From the NCBI RefSeq assembly GCF_020520425.1, contig NC_079491.1:7613143-7677142 (forward strand): a stretch of DNA of 64,000 bases, written 5' to 3'. The notes under the pieces are model-generated. The model ran no database searches and was not told the origin of the DNA. It was given only the letters and a program-made list of their open reading frames with translations. Numbering within the stretch: the stretch's first letter is position 1; each line of letters begins with the position of its first letter. A program made the translations under genes and the position numbers. This stretch comes from Spinacia oleracea (lineage: Eukaryota > Streptophyta > Magnoliopsida > Caryophyllales > Amaranthaceae). Positions 22,022 through 33,213 of this stretch are shown piece by piece.

Positions 22022-23918
22022 TCGTCATGTAGTTACGTGTGTGGGATTTAATTTAAGCCGGAAAGTGACACGCTCTTGTTTCGGTGACTCTTTGGTTTAC
22101 TTTGTTGGCTTCTTTAGACGTTGTTTATGCTTAGAAGAAATTAATTTTGCCATTAGAATTGAATAAACTAATGTCCGTACAGTCTAAATAATGCTACGGA
22201 GTAGTTTAGTAGACAACTACATAACACTAACCAAAACAGAACTAGAGTATTAACTAAATAATTTACTACTCCGTATTAATTAATTAATGAACAACTTTTG
22301 GTAATTGCGCATGATCTAAAACAAAATGTGTTGAGACTTGAGACTTGAGAGTAGTAGAGGCCAGTAGGCCACGAGCGGAGTCATAGGTTGAGTTGTTCCA
22401 GTTTGGCATCGGTTGGCCGTTAAACTTTAAATTTGATTTGCTTATATAACTAGCACGTACTCTTTCCATTTTAATGTCTTGATTTTGACTATTGATTTCT
22501 CCCAAATTATAAATAATTTTTTTTTATACCATGTACGAAGTATAAGGATATTCGAAGAATAATAGCACTGAACTTTGGTTTAGGGAAGCAATTGTTTTGA
22601 CCCTTCACCTTGTGGCTTGGAGGTCACAAGGTCGAGTCCCATCCGCTGTAAAATATTTCGGAGTGGCTCAATCGTAGACCTATGTTGTATCATAGCTGGC
22701 TTGGCTAATAAACATGTATGATAATTCTAGTTTAGTAAAGTCATTTTTTCTTACCTACATAAAGAAGGTTATACTTATACCAAGTTGCGCCGAGTTCACT
22801 TCAACTAAATTCGATTTTGTTACTCCGTATTTCTGATTTAAAAAAAAAAAGAAAAAATAGTTGTTACAAGTAAATTGTTGATATGTAAAATATTGTATTA
22901 TACATTTATAATGTGGATATAATACAAGGAAAATTATTATAATAAGTTATTAGGGAGTTTGTCAGTTACTTGCATTTCTAATAATTGATATAATTGGCAC
23001 CCTAGTCTATATTTCAGCCAATTAGTTCACTGATGACATCATAATTAAATCTTAATTACTCTGTAAAATTTAAGTCATTACGGAGTAATAAAAATTAGAA
23101 TTCGAAAATAATAAAATCAACAGTCATTTTAATTTTACTTCCTAATTTATTCAATTTTAAAAAGTTGGAATTTAAAATAATGTTGGAGGTTATAGCCATG
23201 ACAAGGAGGGTGGATCCAAAACGTCATACACGAGGTACATAAGACAAGCTTCTAAGTTCTAAACGTTGCTTACAGTCTGTACCTAAACATGGAGTACATA
23301 ATTACATTCCTCACAATTTTTTAACTAACCTAATCATAGTAATCAACGTTAATTATGACAAATTGACAATGTTTACTGTGTTCTGCGTATAAAGTATAAA
23401 CTAATCACTTTTTTAATCTATTTCTCAACTAGTTTATGATTCCTTACATACTGAGAATGAGAAGTTTGTGCTTACCAAAGAACGAAATAGCCTTATTTGC
23501 CGACCAATTAAGTTAATTACTCATAATACGTAACAAATAACTAAACAAGAATAAAAAATTATCTCTAATGAGGCCTCGACCTAATGATTAAAACTGCGGG
23601 CTTGTGTATTATTCGTTTCAGGTTCGAATCTACTTCCGTCTTGGTGCGCGCTAGCTTGGTCGGACTCAGGGACGAAGCTATCATTTTACTGTGGGGTCAA
23701 TTAATCTCACTTGAATTTAAAAATTTTATGATTTGAGATTTCGTTACAAAATCAAAGACTTGAAAACAATAAAACTTACTCCGTAAAATTTTTATTTTGA
23801 CCCTACTAAATATATTTTTTGAATCTGCTACTAATGTCTCGGACAACACGGCTCAACCCATTACAGATTTACAGTACGTATTACACTCATGTTAAATACT
23901 TCGTACTATTGTGTTGTA

Positions 23919-24177
23919 CTCCCTCCGTCCTTAATACTCGACCCGTTTTGACTTTTTGCACTATTCACATAATTTACTTTGACCTTATTTTATTTCTAGT
24001 GTATGAAAACAAATGTTAGTGTATAATATATTGTTAGCTTCATCTTAATATATATTTTCAAAATATTAATATTTTTATAAGTTTTTATAATATACAGTTA
24101 AATAAATTGGTGATTGAAGTTGTGCATTGACATACGTGTCTGGTCAAAACAGGTCAAGTATTAAGGGACAGATGGAG
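23919..24177. mobile_element. Stowaway-type MITE
   Basis: The left end ctccctccgtccttaatact and the reverse complement of the right end (ctccatctgtcccttaatac) match, and the inverted repeat continues through tcgacccgttttgac versus ttgacctgttttgac. TA flanks both sides (23917-23918 and 24178-24179). No coding capacity. Confidence 0.88.
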
Positions 24178-24702
24178 TACAGAATGTACACTTGCACTCC
24201 TAAACCTAAGCGCGCTACATTTGACCACAATTAAAAATGAATCACAAACTTTCTCTTCATATGGGAATACACATAAGCTGGTTTTGGAGTTAATCATTGC
24301 TCGGTAATTGATCATATCATTAGTCATGTCTGATGTCTCCATTTAGTGCCATTATTTAATTAGAAAAAAACAAAAAGGAAATCAAACAATGCATGCGTTA
24401 TTATATGAATTAGGAGAATATATAATGCTTAAAATCAATAATTTAAAACATGAAAATAAGTTATGATGGTGTATATAACCTACAGAAATTATAGAAAACA
24501 TTTCTTTCTTAGACGACTTGTTGATGGTGGGTCAAGACCAAATTACAGTTTTGTCCTTGTTCTTATGAATTTCTTTACTTAAGTGGAAAATTATTACAAC
24601 ACTGTTTCTATAATGGTTGAGGAATCATGTGATGATTTTGTTGGTAGCCCAACCTATAAAAGTCTCCTTCCATTTTTATTTTCTTTCCATTAGTAGTTTT
24701 AA

Positions 24703-24974
24703 CTATGTCTTCTATTGTGTTTTAATTGCAACATTTACTGTTTACTCCAATATTTGCAATATACGGAGTACTCCGTATGCAAGTGGATAAGTGCTCCGTA
24801 GTAAGTTACATTCGTAACCCCATTTTTAGATATAATTAGGGGAAAATGTGGAGTTTTGAGTATGGATGAGGGTAGTTTGGTAAAGTTAAGCGGGTAAAAT
24901 GTCAAAAATAGAAAGGTTGCAATAAAGAAGAACAGATCAATAGAAACGTTGCAACTAAAAGAGAACGGAGAAAG
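24703..24974. mobile_element. Degenerate Stowaway-type MITE containing an 18-bp palindrome
   Basis: The right end, reverse-complemented, reads ctttctccgttctcttttag then ttgcaacgttt. The left side has ttctattgtgttttaattgcaacattt, a diverged inverted partner. TA follows the right end at 24975-24976; the left boundary is approximate. Inside at 24761-24778 lies the perfect palindrome atacggagtactccgtat. Confidence 0.5.
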
Positions 24975-25044
24975 TACAAAAGATGAAACAAATTTCAGAA
25001 TTCAAATTTCATAAGTTGGTGTATGCATTTGATTTTAATTAAGG

Positions 25045-25345
25045 TGATGTTTGATTGCACATGGAAAGTTATATTTCCATTATATTTACAATTTGCATGT
25101 ATTTTAACTTTTCAGGACTAGAGTATTCTTATTTGGTTAAGCTAGAAAGTTAGAATTTTTATGCGAAAAAGTTCAACTTATTTAGGAGGACCAGGTAATT
25201 AAGCAAAATCCCCCACCCTGGGGAAAAATAGAACTTCTTAGGAAGTTTCATTCCTTACGCTCATGTCAACCAAACAAGCTATTTGCTATTTACTTTCAGA
25301 AAATAAGACTTCCTATACATTAAAATATCAACCAAACTAGGCCTG
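25045..25345. mobile_element. Possible Tourist/hAT-like MITE
   Basis: Left ggtgatgtttgattg and right caaccaaactaggcc (reverse complement ggcctagtttggttg) form imperfect inverted repeats of the GGCCTGTTTGGTT type common in plant MITEs. The interior is AT-rich and non-coding. No clear target duplication was found, so the class and ends are uncertain. Confidence 0.4.
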
Positions 25346-25378
25346 ATCGAGTAACAACTTATAACGGGTCTTCGGAAT

Positions 25379-25784
25379 TGTGAAAGTTCAGAATCAGAAC
25401 TTCATTTAGAGAGAAAGAGAGGAGAGATTTCTTATTTAGTTCTTGAAGAAGTAATTACATCAAAAATCGAGCATGACTTATAGTCATGCTAGCAAGCTTA
25501 GTCTATTACAAGGAACTGATCAGCTAGATCAGTTAGTTAGTTACAACTTCAACTAACTAGGAATAGACTCTAACAACTTCTCTAACAACCTGTGTACATG
25601 TCACCAATCTGTGTGCTCAGGTGACATGTCACCAATCCTTGCATCAGAATCAGCTAGAGTAAACAGTTGTGATAGCAAGACAGTTAGAAGTTTGCTCTTG
25701 TGCTTGTTGTCAGCAGTAGTGCTATGATCAATTGCATTGTGTTTGTTGCTGCCAGCATCCATGCTATGATCATGGACTCCAATA
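25379..25784 (-). repeat. Copia 3' LTR (406 bp)
   Basis: Direct copy of 40126-40548. It lacks 13 bases near 25470 (around catgac|ttatagtc) and 4 bases near 25541 (gtta|caac) that are present in the 5' copy, and differs by at least one substitution (aagac versus aaggc). On the minus strand it starts tattggagtc and ends ctttcaca. Confidence 0.93.
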
Positions 25785-25841
25785 GCCCCCCTCAAGCTAG
25801 GTACTGGTTCAAGATGAATCATGCCTAGCTTGGACACAAGA

Positions 25842-28282
25842 TGTAACACCCCGACCTCTAATTACATTATTAAAGCATAATTAGCAGCGGAATTAACCTA
25901 ATTGGTCGGGGCATTACCTGTCGTAACTCCCTCTTGGGAATTACAAGGCAACCATCAATCATAAGATATTAAATCCCAAAAATTAATATAATAATCTTTA
26001 ATATTACCAAAATAAAGGTGCATAAATTACTAAAAGTCTTTAATAAAACTATTAAAACTTAAGGCATAAACTAGGTGGGAATTATTAAAGTGAAATCCTC
26101 GCCACTACTCGTTCCCATCGTTCCCAGCGGTACCTAAAACAGAAAACAAAATAACGGTGAGCCGAAGACTCAGTAACGAACTATTCTAGCAACGTAAATT
26201 CATTTCAATTCATTTTATTTAATAACACAGGGAGAATAGAATAATGTAAAACATTTTATAAAGTCCTTTATTTAATTCATTTTCAACTTTAGGGTGCACA
26301 TGCTAGTCGTGGCAAGTATGACATGGTGGAACGTCTTCCACGATGGACCGCTGTCCATAAACATGGGGCCTTGGCCCGAAAACATGAGAGCCTTGGCTCA
26401 ATGGGCGGATGCCCCATGGGTACATATGACCGAGAATCGTAACCTGTGAACATATACTGCCAAACGGACTAGGAATTTCACTTTCATTTATCATGTTTCG
26501 TTTAATTTTACATTTTAGCCTTTTTACTTCAGTAGAAGTAACATAATTCCTTTAGATCATGAGATCATGATAAAACATCATTTAGATCCTGGGATCCATA
26601 AAATATCATTTCTTTCCTGGCATCATAGAGACATCATTTCATTCATGGTTTCTTATAAAGATCGTTTTATAAGAATTTCAATCAATCATATTATAATAAA
26701 TAATTCAATCAAATCACATTTCATTTCCCGCAATTCATAAAACATGTCAAAGCATTCAATTCATAAATAAATCATAACATTGTATTTTCATAAACGCATT
26801 TATAAGGGAATTGCGGGTACTAGCAATAGCCGTTACCTCACTTCCGCGATTTGCTAAGGGTTTTCGTTGGTTCGTTCGTCCTGAGCTCCGAGTCCAATTT
26901 CTTTCAAAATATTAAATAATTGAATTAGTACTAAATCGATAAATAAATCAAAATCAATATTTTTTAAATCATAAATTTTATAATTAATGGATTTATAAAT
27001 AACAAATTTTAATAAAAATATAATTTCGAAATTTAAAGAAAATTATTATTATTAATCGAAATTTTTAATCGAAATACATATATATTTTATAAATCGATTT
27101 TCCTGTAACTAATATTTAAATTCCATTTGATAAATAAAACTAGAATCTTATTGATAATAAAATCTGAAAAATAATAACCAATTTTTATTAGTAAATATGC
27201 ATTTATAAAAATTATTAAATCATAAGTATTGACAAATTAAAATCTGATAATTATAAATCAATCTTAACTCACCCAAAAGCCCAAAGGGATTATGGCCCAA
27301 ACTGAATTTAGGTTTGAGGGGGGGATAAAATCACGTTTCAAAATGAAACTGATTTCTTTTCTTTTTCTTTCAAATGAAGTCACAAGCAGGGGAGGGGAGA
27401 GAGACGCACGAGGAGGAGGAAAGGGAGGAGGGAGGAGGGAAAGGTGGCAGCTGGGTTTAGGTGGCTCGACGCCGGAGGGCGGTGAGGGTGGTGGGGTTTT
27501 TGTGGTGGCAGAACGAAAGGAGAGAGGGAGAAAGGGGCGCGAAGGAGAGGAGAGACAGGGGAGAGGGGGGGTGTTTCGTGGGTGGTTCTGGGCGGCGACA
27601 GGGCGGTGCGGCGATGGCAGCAGGTGGTTGCCTAGGTGGTGAAGGTGGCTGGAGGTGGTGGTGCGTGGTGTGGTGGTGCTGCGAAGAGAAAAGGGAGGGG
27701 GAAACAGGGGAGTGTCGAAGGGGGGGAAGAGCAGGGACGAGGGGTGGTGTGTGCGGTGGTGCTGGGGCGACGGTGGTCGGGGGGGTTGAGGTGGTTGGTT
27801 GGATTGAATCACCAAAAATTGAAATTGAAATTGTGTTTTGTTGTTGAAATTCCACCTTAAATTTTCTGAATTTGTAAGTAAGTAGAGTGAAGAACAAGGT
27901 GTATTCCTTGGGCTCCAAGGAGTGAACTTGGACAGAATTTTGAGGGAAGGAAGGAAGTATTGACTTCCTGGTTTGAGCGTGGGGAGCAAGAAAATAAAGC
28001 TAACATCTTCATTTTTTTTTTTTTTTTTTAATAATAAATTCACAATATTTGGAAAAAATTCAGAATTGGTAATAAAATGTTTAATTAAAATAATTCCTTA
28101 AAAAAAAAAAAAATTTCGTTAACGAAAAAAAATAATTCGGTTTATAAATTTATCGTTTAAAATAATTCGTAAAAACGATTAAAATAACGAAATTCGATTA
28201 TTCGTAATTTAATTAAAACGAAATTAAGTTAATAAATATTTTCAATTTTAATAAATCGAATTTAAAATTTCGGGGTATTACA
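25842..28282 (-). repeat. Gypsy 3' LTR (2441 bp)
   Basis: Begins tgtaacaccccgacctctaa and ends tttcggggtattaca on +. It is near-identical to 33214-35651: by eye I count roughly 15 differences, many clustered in the A-rich stretch near 28095-28140. It contains a very GC/purine-rich block (about 27390-27790) giving long open frames on both strands. Confidence 0.95.
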
Positions 28283-28456
28283 TTCTTACCCCCTTAGAAA
28301 TAGTTTCGTCCGCGAAACTGGAGCTCAGTCGAACTAGCCATTCATAGAATCATATAATTCATACTTAATCGTTCTATTCGCTATACAAACATGGCGGAAT
28401 AACATTATAACATAATCATTCAAATAACATATTAACATGCATACATCTTATCGTTT

Positions 28457-31400
28457 CTAAACGAATAACTGGGGATATTTCGCTCTCATTTGCGCTTCGA
28501 CTTCCCATGTAGCTTCAGATGTCAAGTGATTGGCCCACAAGACTTTAACCATTGGAATTACTTTGCTTCTAAGTCGTTTCTCTCTTCGTTCTAGAATTTC
28601 AATTGGCTTCTCCTCGTAAGTCAAATCGTTTTGCAATAGCAAGGGTTCGTGCGTAATCACATGGCTAGGATCAGGAACATATTTTCTTAACATCGACACG
28701 TGGAATACATTATGCACCTTTTCCAAGTCGGTTGGTAAAGCTAGTCGATACGCTACTGCACCTACTCTTTCTAGTATCTCATATGGCCCGATGTATCTTG
28801 GGCTCAACTTTCCCGTTTGACCAAATCTCATTATTCCTTTCGTTGGCGAAATTTTCAAGAACACGTGATCTCCGACCTCAAACTCCAGTGGTCTTCTTCG
28901 TTGGTCTGCATAACTCTTTTGCCTACTTTGCGCTGCCATCATTCTTGATTGGATTAAATGAATCTTGTCAGTAGTTTCTTGAATCAATTCTGGTCCTATA
29001 ACACGCGCCTCATCGATATCACTCCAACATAATGGTGTTCGACATTTCCTTCCATAAAGTGCTTCGTAAGGTGCCATTCCAATGGTGGCCTGATAACTGT
29101 TGTTGTACGAAAATTCAACCATAGGTAGAAACTTTTCCCAAGTTCCTTGAAAATCTAAAACACAAGCTCTCAACATATCCTCAACAATTTGGTTAGTGCG
29201 TTCTGTTTGTCCATCAGTCGTTGGGTGAAATGCGGTACTGAAGTTAAGTTTCGTCCCAAGGGCTTTCTGCAATTCTTTCCAGTAGGTTGATTGATACCTC
29301 GTATCACGATCAGAAACAATCGAACTAGGCACTCCATGCAATCGCACAATAGTGTTCACATATAGCTCGGCCAGTTGATCTAAACTCGAATTACTCTTCA
29401 TTGCTAAGAAATGTGCTGACTTCGTTAATCGATCAACAATAACCCAAATAGCATTCATTCCCTTGGTTGATCTTGGTAAACCTATGATAAAATCCATTGA
29501 AACTGAATCCCATTTCCATTCTGGCACATCCAGAGGTTGCAACAAACCTGCTGGTCTTTGATGCTCGATCTTGATTCTCTGACACGTCAAACATTTAGCC
29601 ACATATTCTGCCACTTCTTGCTTCATGTTGCTCCACCAATACACTTGCCTTAAATCCTTATACATCTTATTTTCTCCAGGGTGAATCGAGTATGGTGAAC
29701 TATGAGCTTCTTCTAAAATTCTCTTTTTCAACTTCTCATCATTAGGCACACATAATCTTCCCTGAAACCTTAACGTGCCATCTTCTTGAATGACAAAACC
29801 AGGTGACTTCCCGTTTTCCACTTCACTCCTTATTCTTTCTAATTGCAAGTCCTTACATTGCGCTTCCTTAATCTCATCAATCAAAGTTGGTTTCATTACC
29901 AACACATTCAAGCAAGCATCTCCTTTGATAAACTCAATTTCCATCTTTTGTAGATCATCTTGGTTGACTCGGGAGAAAGTTAGGATAGAATTTAAGTGAG
30001 ACTTTCGACTTAATGCATCTGCAATAACGTTAGCCTTTCCGGGATGATATTGAATATCAAGATCGTAATCTTTAAGAAGTTCTAACCACCTACGTTGTCT
30101 CATGTTGAGTTCTTTTTGGGTGAAAATGTACTTAAGGCTTTTATGGTCAGTGAAAATTTGACACGAAACTCCATACAAATAATGTCTCCAAATCTTAAGG
30201 GCGAAAACAACAGCTGCAAGTTCGAGGTCATGGGTAGGGTAATTTTGTTCATGAACTTTGAGTTGGCGTGAAGCATAAGCTATAACTTTTCCGTTTTGCA
30301 TCAAGACACATCCTAACCCATTCTTGGAAGCATCATTATAGATTACAAATCCGTCAGTTCCAGATGGAAGGGTAAGAATAGGGGCAGTGGTAAGACGTTT
30401 CTTAAGTTCTTGAAATGCACATTCACAATCATTATTCCACACAAATTTAGTATTCTTTCTAACTAATCGGGTTATGGGTAAGGCAACCTTAGAGAAATCT
30501 TGAACAAATCTTCGATAGTATCCAGCTAAACCCATAAAACTCCGTACTTCAGGTACATTAGTTGGTCTAGGCCATTCCACAATTGCTTTTATTTTCTCAG
30601 GATCAACAGATACACCTTTCTCAGAGATAATATGTCCTAAAAATGATATTTCCTTAAGCCAGAATTCACATTTCGACAACTTAGCATATAACTGGTTTTC
30701 AATCAACATATCTAACACTTTTCTCAGGTGCTCCTCGTGTTCCTCATTACTCTTAGAATATACCAAAATATCATCAATGAAAACGACTACAAACTTATCA
30801 AGGTATGGTTTAAAAATACGGTTCATCAAATCCATAAATACAGCGGGCGCATTGGTTAACCCAAAAGGCATCACAACAAACTCATAGTGACCATATCTAG
30901 TTCTAAAGGCTGTCTTTGGAATATCTTCAGGTTTAATTCGAAGTTGATGGTAACCTGACCTCAAATCAATCTTAGAAAACACCTTTGCACCTCGAAGTTG
31001 GTCAAACAAATCATCAATACGGGGTAAAGGATACTTATTCTTAATGGTAATCTTGTTTAACTCTCGATAATCTATGCATAACCTCATAGTTCCGTCCTTT
31101 TTCTTCACAAACAAGACAGGGGCTCCCCAAGGTGAAACACTAGGTCGAACATATCCTTTTTCAAGTAACTCATCTAATTGTTTCTTTAATTCTTGTAACT
31201 CAGCTGGTGCCATTATATATGGTGCCTTAGAAATAGGGGTAGATCCGGGAATTAATTCAATGCTGAAATCTAACTCTCTTGGTGGGGGCATACTAGGTAT
31301 TTCTTCTGGAAAAACATGCGGGTATTCACATACAACAGGGATGTCAGTAATGGAAGGTACATGGGTATTTAGGTCAACCACACTACATAGGTAACCAGAT

Positions 31401-32998
31401 AAACCACTCTCAATCATTTTACGTGCTCTCAAAGCATGGACAATTTGAATCGTTGGTTTTCTTACTAACTTATGGAATGAAACTCTCTCTCCATTTGGTG
31501 TTCTAAGGGTCACACTTTTCCTCGAACAATTAAGGTTAGCTTCATACTTAGTCAACCAATTCATTCCCAAGATTACATCAAATTCAGATAGGTCAAAGGC
31601 TACTAAGTCTGCTAGAAACTCTACTTTTTCTATTACAATGGGACAATCTCTATACATGGTTCTACATTTCACTATTTCTCCACTAGGAAGGGAAACACTC
31701 ATAGCATGAAAGTCACAACATGGTTTCAAACTTAAACATTTAGCAAACAATGGTGAAATAAAGGAATGTGAAGCTCCAGAATCAAAAAGAACATGGGAAG
31801 GTAACGAATGGATAGAAAAGGTACCGGTGATAACATTATCATCCTCATCTGCTTCATCTTGTCTCACCACAAAAACTCTTCCAGTTGGCGGTGGTCGAGG
31901 TGGGTTGCGGTTTGAACCTCCTACATTGTTGTTCCGACCACGATCGTTGTTAGTTGAAACTGGTCCTCTCATGGTTGGCGTCACTTGATTTGGGCAATCT
32001 CTGACGTAATGATCATGGCTTCCACAACGATAGCAAGAATTCGTGCCAACACGACATTCACTCTCAACATGACTCCTTTTCCCACATTTGGCACATACTT
32101 GCAACCGATTGTTCCTTCCTTGAAATCCTTGTCCCCTATTATTTCCTTGATTACCATCATTCCTCCTTTGATTTCCCTGGTAACTTTGGTTGGGCTTCTT
32201 TGCTCCTCCTTGGCTTTGGTTATCATTTCTCCTTTTATACCCAACATTCTTCGCTTCTCGAAGTAGTACCACTCGCTCCACATTAGCTGCAATATCAACC
32301 ATATCCTGGTATGAAGTAAACCTCTGAGTGGACAACCTATCCTGGTACTTAAGGTGCAGACCTCGTTCGAAACGGTTCATCCTGGACTGTTCTGTCGACA
32401 CCAAGTCTGGTGCAAACCTTGACAACTCCATGAACTTATTTGCGTATTCCAGCACGCTCATTGTTCCTTGTTGCAGGTGGAGAAATTCATCTTCCTTTTG
32501 TTTCCTTAAGGATGGTGGATAAAACTTGTCTCTCATTAACTTCTGGAGTTGGTCCCAACCAAATCCTGACACATTATTTCGTTCCTTGTTGACTTTCCAC
32601 CATAATCCTGCTTGGCCCGTTAAATAAAACACCGCAAAGTCAACCTTCCATTTCTCCGGGCATTGCAGGGTTTCAAACAACTGATCAATGCGACTTATCC
32701 AATCCTCGAACTCAACTGGATCAGGCTTGCCATCATAGGATGGTGGGTTGAGTGACGAAAAGTTCTTGAACATCGTTGCGTTCTCGTTCCCACTTACATC
32801 TTTCTTTTTCCGAGAATCATGGACTAACTCGGCCAACATTGCACTCACATTTTCCAACCGTTCCATTCTCTCCTCATGTCCATCAACATGGACATTCTCC
32901 TCGTGGATAACATTGTTATCATCATGAACATGGTGCTCATTGTGAGCCCCGTTGGTGACATCATTGATAGCATCGATAGTCGACATTCTGTGTAACAT
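28457..32998 (-). CDS. Gypsy Gag-Pol polyprotein
   Basis: A single 1513-residue ORF with no stop or frameshift. Order and landmarks: Gag (about 75-250); two CCHC zinc knuckles (302-315 and 322-335); aspartic protease DSGA (406-409); reverse transcriptase (about 600-790) with catalytic FIDD at 740-743; RNase H (about 885-1000) with Asp889, Glu926, Asp951 and Asp994 in family positions; integrase HHCC zinc finger (His1099, His1106, Cys1136, Cys1139) and DDE catalytic residues Asp1169, Asp1230 and Glu1266; GPY-like segment (about 1375-1440); chromodomain at about 1461-1513 ([15 protein letters not shown]). The chromodomain and single gag-pol frame fit plant chromoviruses of the Tekay/Del type. 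Gag and Pol are fused in one frame, so they would be separated by proteolysis. A second ATG (residue 5) is an alternative start. Confidence 0.95.
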   Translation of the reverse strand: MLHRMSTIDAINDVTNGAHNEHHVHDDNNVIHEENVHVDGHEERMERLENVSAMLAELVHDSRKKKDVSGNENATMFKNFSSLNPPSYDGKPDPVEFEDWISRIDQLFETLQCPEKWKVDFAVFYLTGQAGLWWKVNKERNNVSGFGWDQLQKLMRDKFYPPSLRKQKEDEFLHLQQGTMSVLEYANKFMELSRFAPDLVSTEQSRMNRFERGLHLKYQDRLSTQRFTSYQDMVDIAANVERVVLLREAKNVGYKRRNDNQSQGGAKKPNQSYQGNQRRNDGNQGNNRGQGFQGRNNRLQVCAKCGKRSHVESECRVGTNSCYRCGSHDHYVRDCPNQVTPTMRGPVSTNNDRGRNNNVGGSNRNPPRPPPTGRVFVVRQDEADEDDNVITGTFSIHSLPSHVLFDSGASHSFISPLFAKCLSLKPCCDFHAMSVSLPSGEIVKCRTMYRDCPIVIEKVEFLADLVAFDLSEFDVILGMNWLTKYEANLNCSRKSVTLRTPNGERVSFHKLVRKPTIQIVHALRARKMIESGLSGYLCSVVDLNTHVPSITDIPVVCEYPHVFPEEIPSMPPPRELDFSIELIPGSTPISKAPYIMAPAELQELKKQLDELLEKGYVRPSVSPWGAPVLFVKKKDGTMRLCIDYRELNKITIKNKYPLPRIDDLFDQLRGAKVFSKIDLRSGYHQLRIKPEDIPKTAFRTRYGHYEFVVMPFGLTNAPAVFMDLMNRIFKPYLDKFVVVFIDDILVYSKSNEEHEEHLRKVLDMLIENQLYAKLSKCEFWLKEISFLGHIISEKGVSVDPEKIKAIVEWPRPTNVPEVRSFMGLAGYYRRFVQDFSKVALPITRLVRKNTKFVWNNDCECAFQELKKRLTTAPILTLPSGTDGFVIYNDASKNGLGCVLMQNGKVIAYASRQLKVHEQNYPTHDLELAAVVFALKIWRHYLYGVSCQIFTDHKSLKYIFTQKELNMRQRRWLELLKDYDLDIQYHPGKANVIADALSRKSHLNSILTFSRVNQDDLQKMEIEFIKGDACLNVLVMKPTLIDEIKEAQCKDLQLERIRSEVENGKSPGFVIQEDGTLRFQGRLCVPNDEKLKKRILEEAHSSPYSIHPGENKMYKDLRQVYWWSNMKQEVAEYVAKCLTCQRIKIEHQRPAGLLQPLDVPEWKWDSVSMDFIIGLPRSTKGMNAIWVIVDRLTKSAHFLAMKSNSSLDQLAELYVNTIVRLHGVPSSIVSDRDTRYQSTYWKELQKALGTKLNFSTAFHPTTDGQTERTNQIVEDMLRACVLDFQGTWEKFLPMVEFSYNNSYQATIGMAPYEALYGRKCRTPLCWSDIDEARVIGPELIQETTDKIHLIQSRMMAAQSRQKSYADQRRRPLEFEVGDHVFLKISPTKGIMRFGQTGKLSPRYIGPYEILERVGAVAYRLALPTDLEKVHNVFHVSMLRKYVPDPSHVITHEPLLLQNDLTYEEKPIEILERREKRLRSKVIPMVKVLWANHLTSEATWEVEAQMRAKYPQLFV

Positions 32999-33213
32999 AT
33001 CTTATCAGATTGAAGCAAAATAATAATAAAATAATCCCTTTGATCCCGTTCCTACACTCACACTCATATTCATTTTAACTTTGCAAGATTTAAGAGCATT
33101 CTTTTTAATTCATTCCTTAAAACTCTTTACTTAAAGCCTAATAAATTCAATTCGTGCGAAAACCCATAAGGTTTAGCACTTATGGTCCAGAACCTTTGCT
33201 CTTGATACCAAAC

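Larger units (their letters stand above)
22022..25378. other. MITE-rich intergenic region, no gene recognised
   Basis: AT-rich DNA with many TACGGAGTA-type words (about 22193, 22266, 22820, 23080, 23777, 24761 and 24794). tRNA-like box B sequences (aaggtcgagtccc at about 22629, and caggttcgaatct at about 23621 with a weak upstream box A) suggest old SINE heads. Stowaway MITEs lie at 23919-24177 and about 24703-24974, and a possible Tourist/hAT MITE at about 25045-25345. I see no supported gene. Confidence 0.5.

Noticed and set aside
27264-28043. Proline-rich ORFs and their antisense glycine/arginine-rich partners in the gypsy LTRs as host genes
   Set aside because: They lie wholly within LTRs, occur identically in both copies, and result from a purine-biased GC-rich block with few stops. 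Kept only as a curiosity finding.
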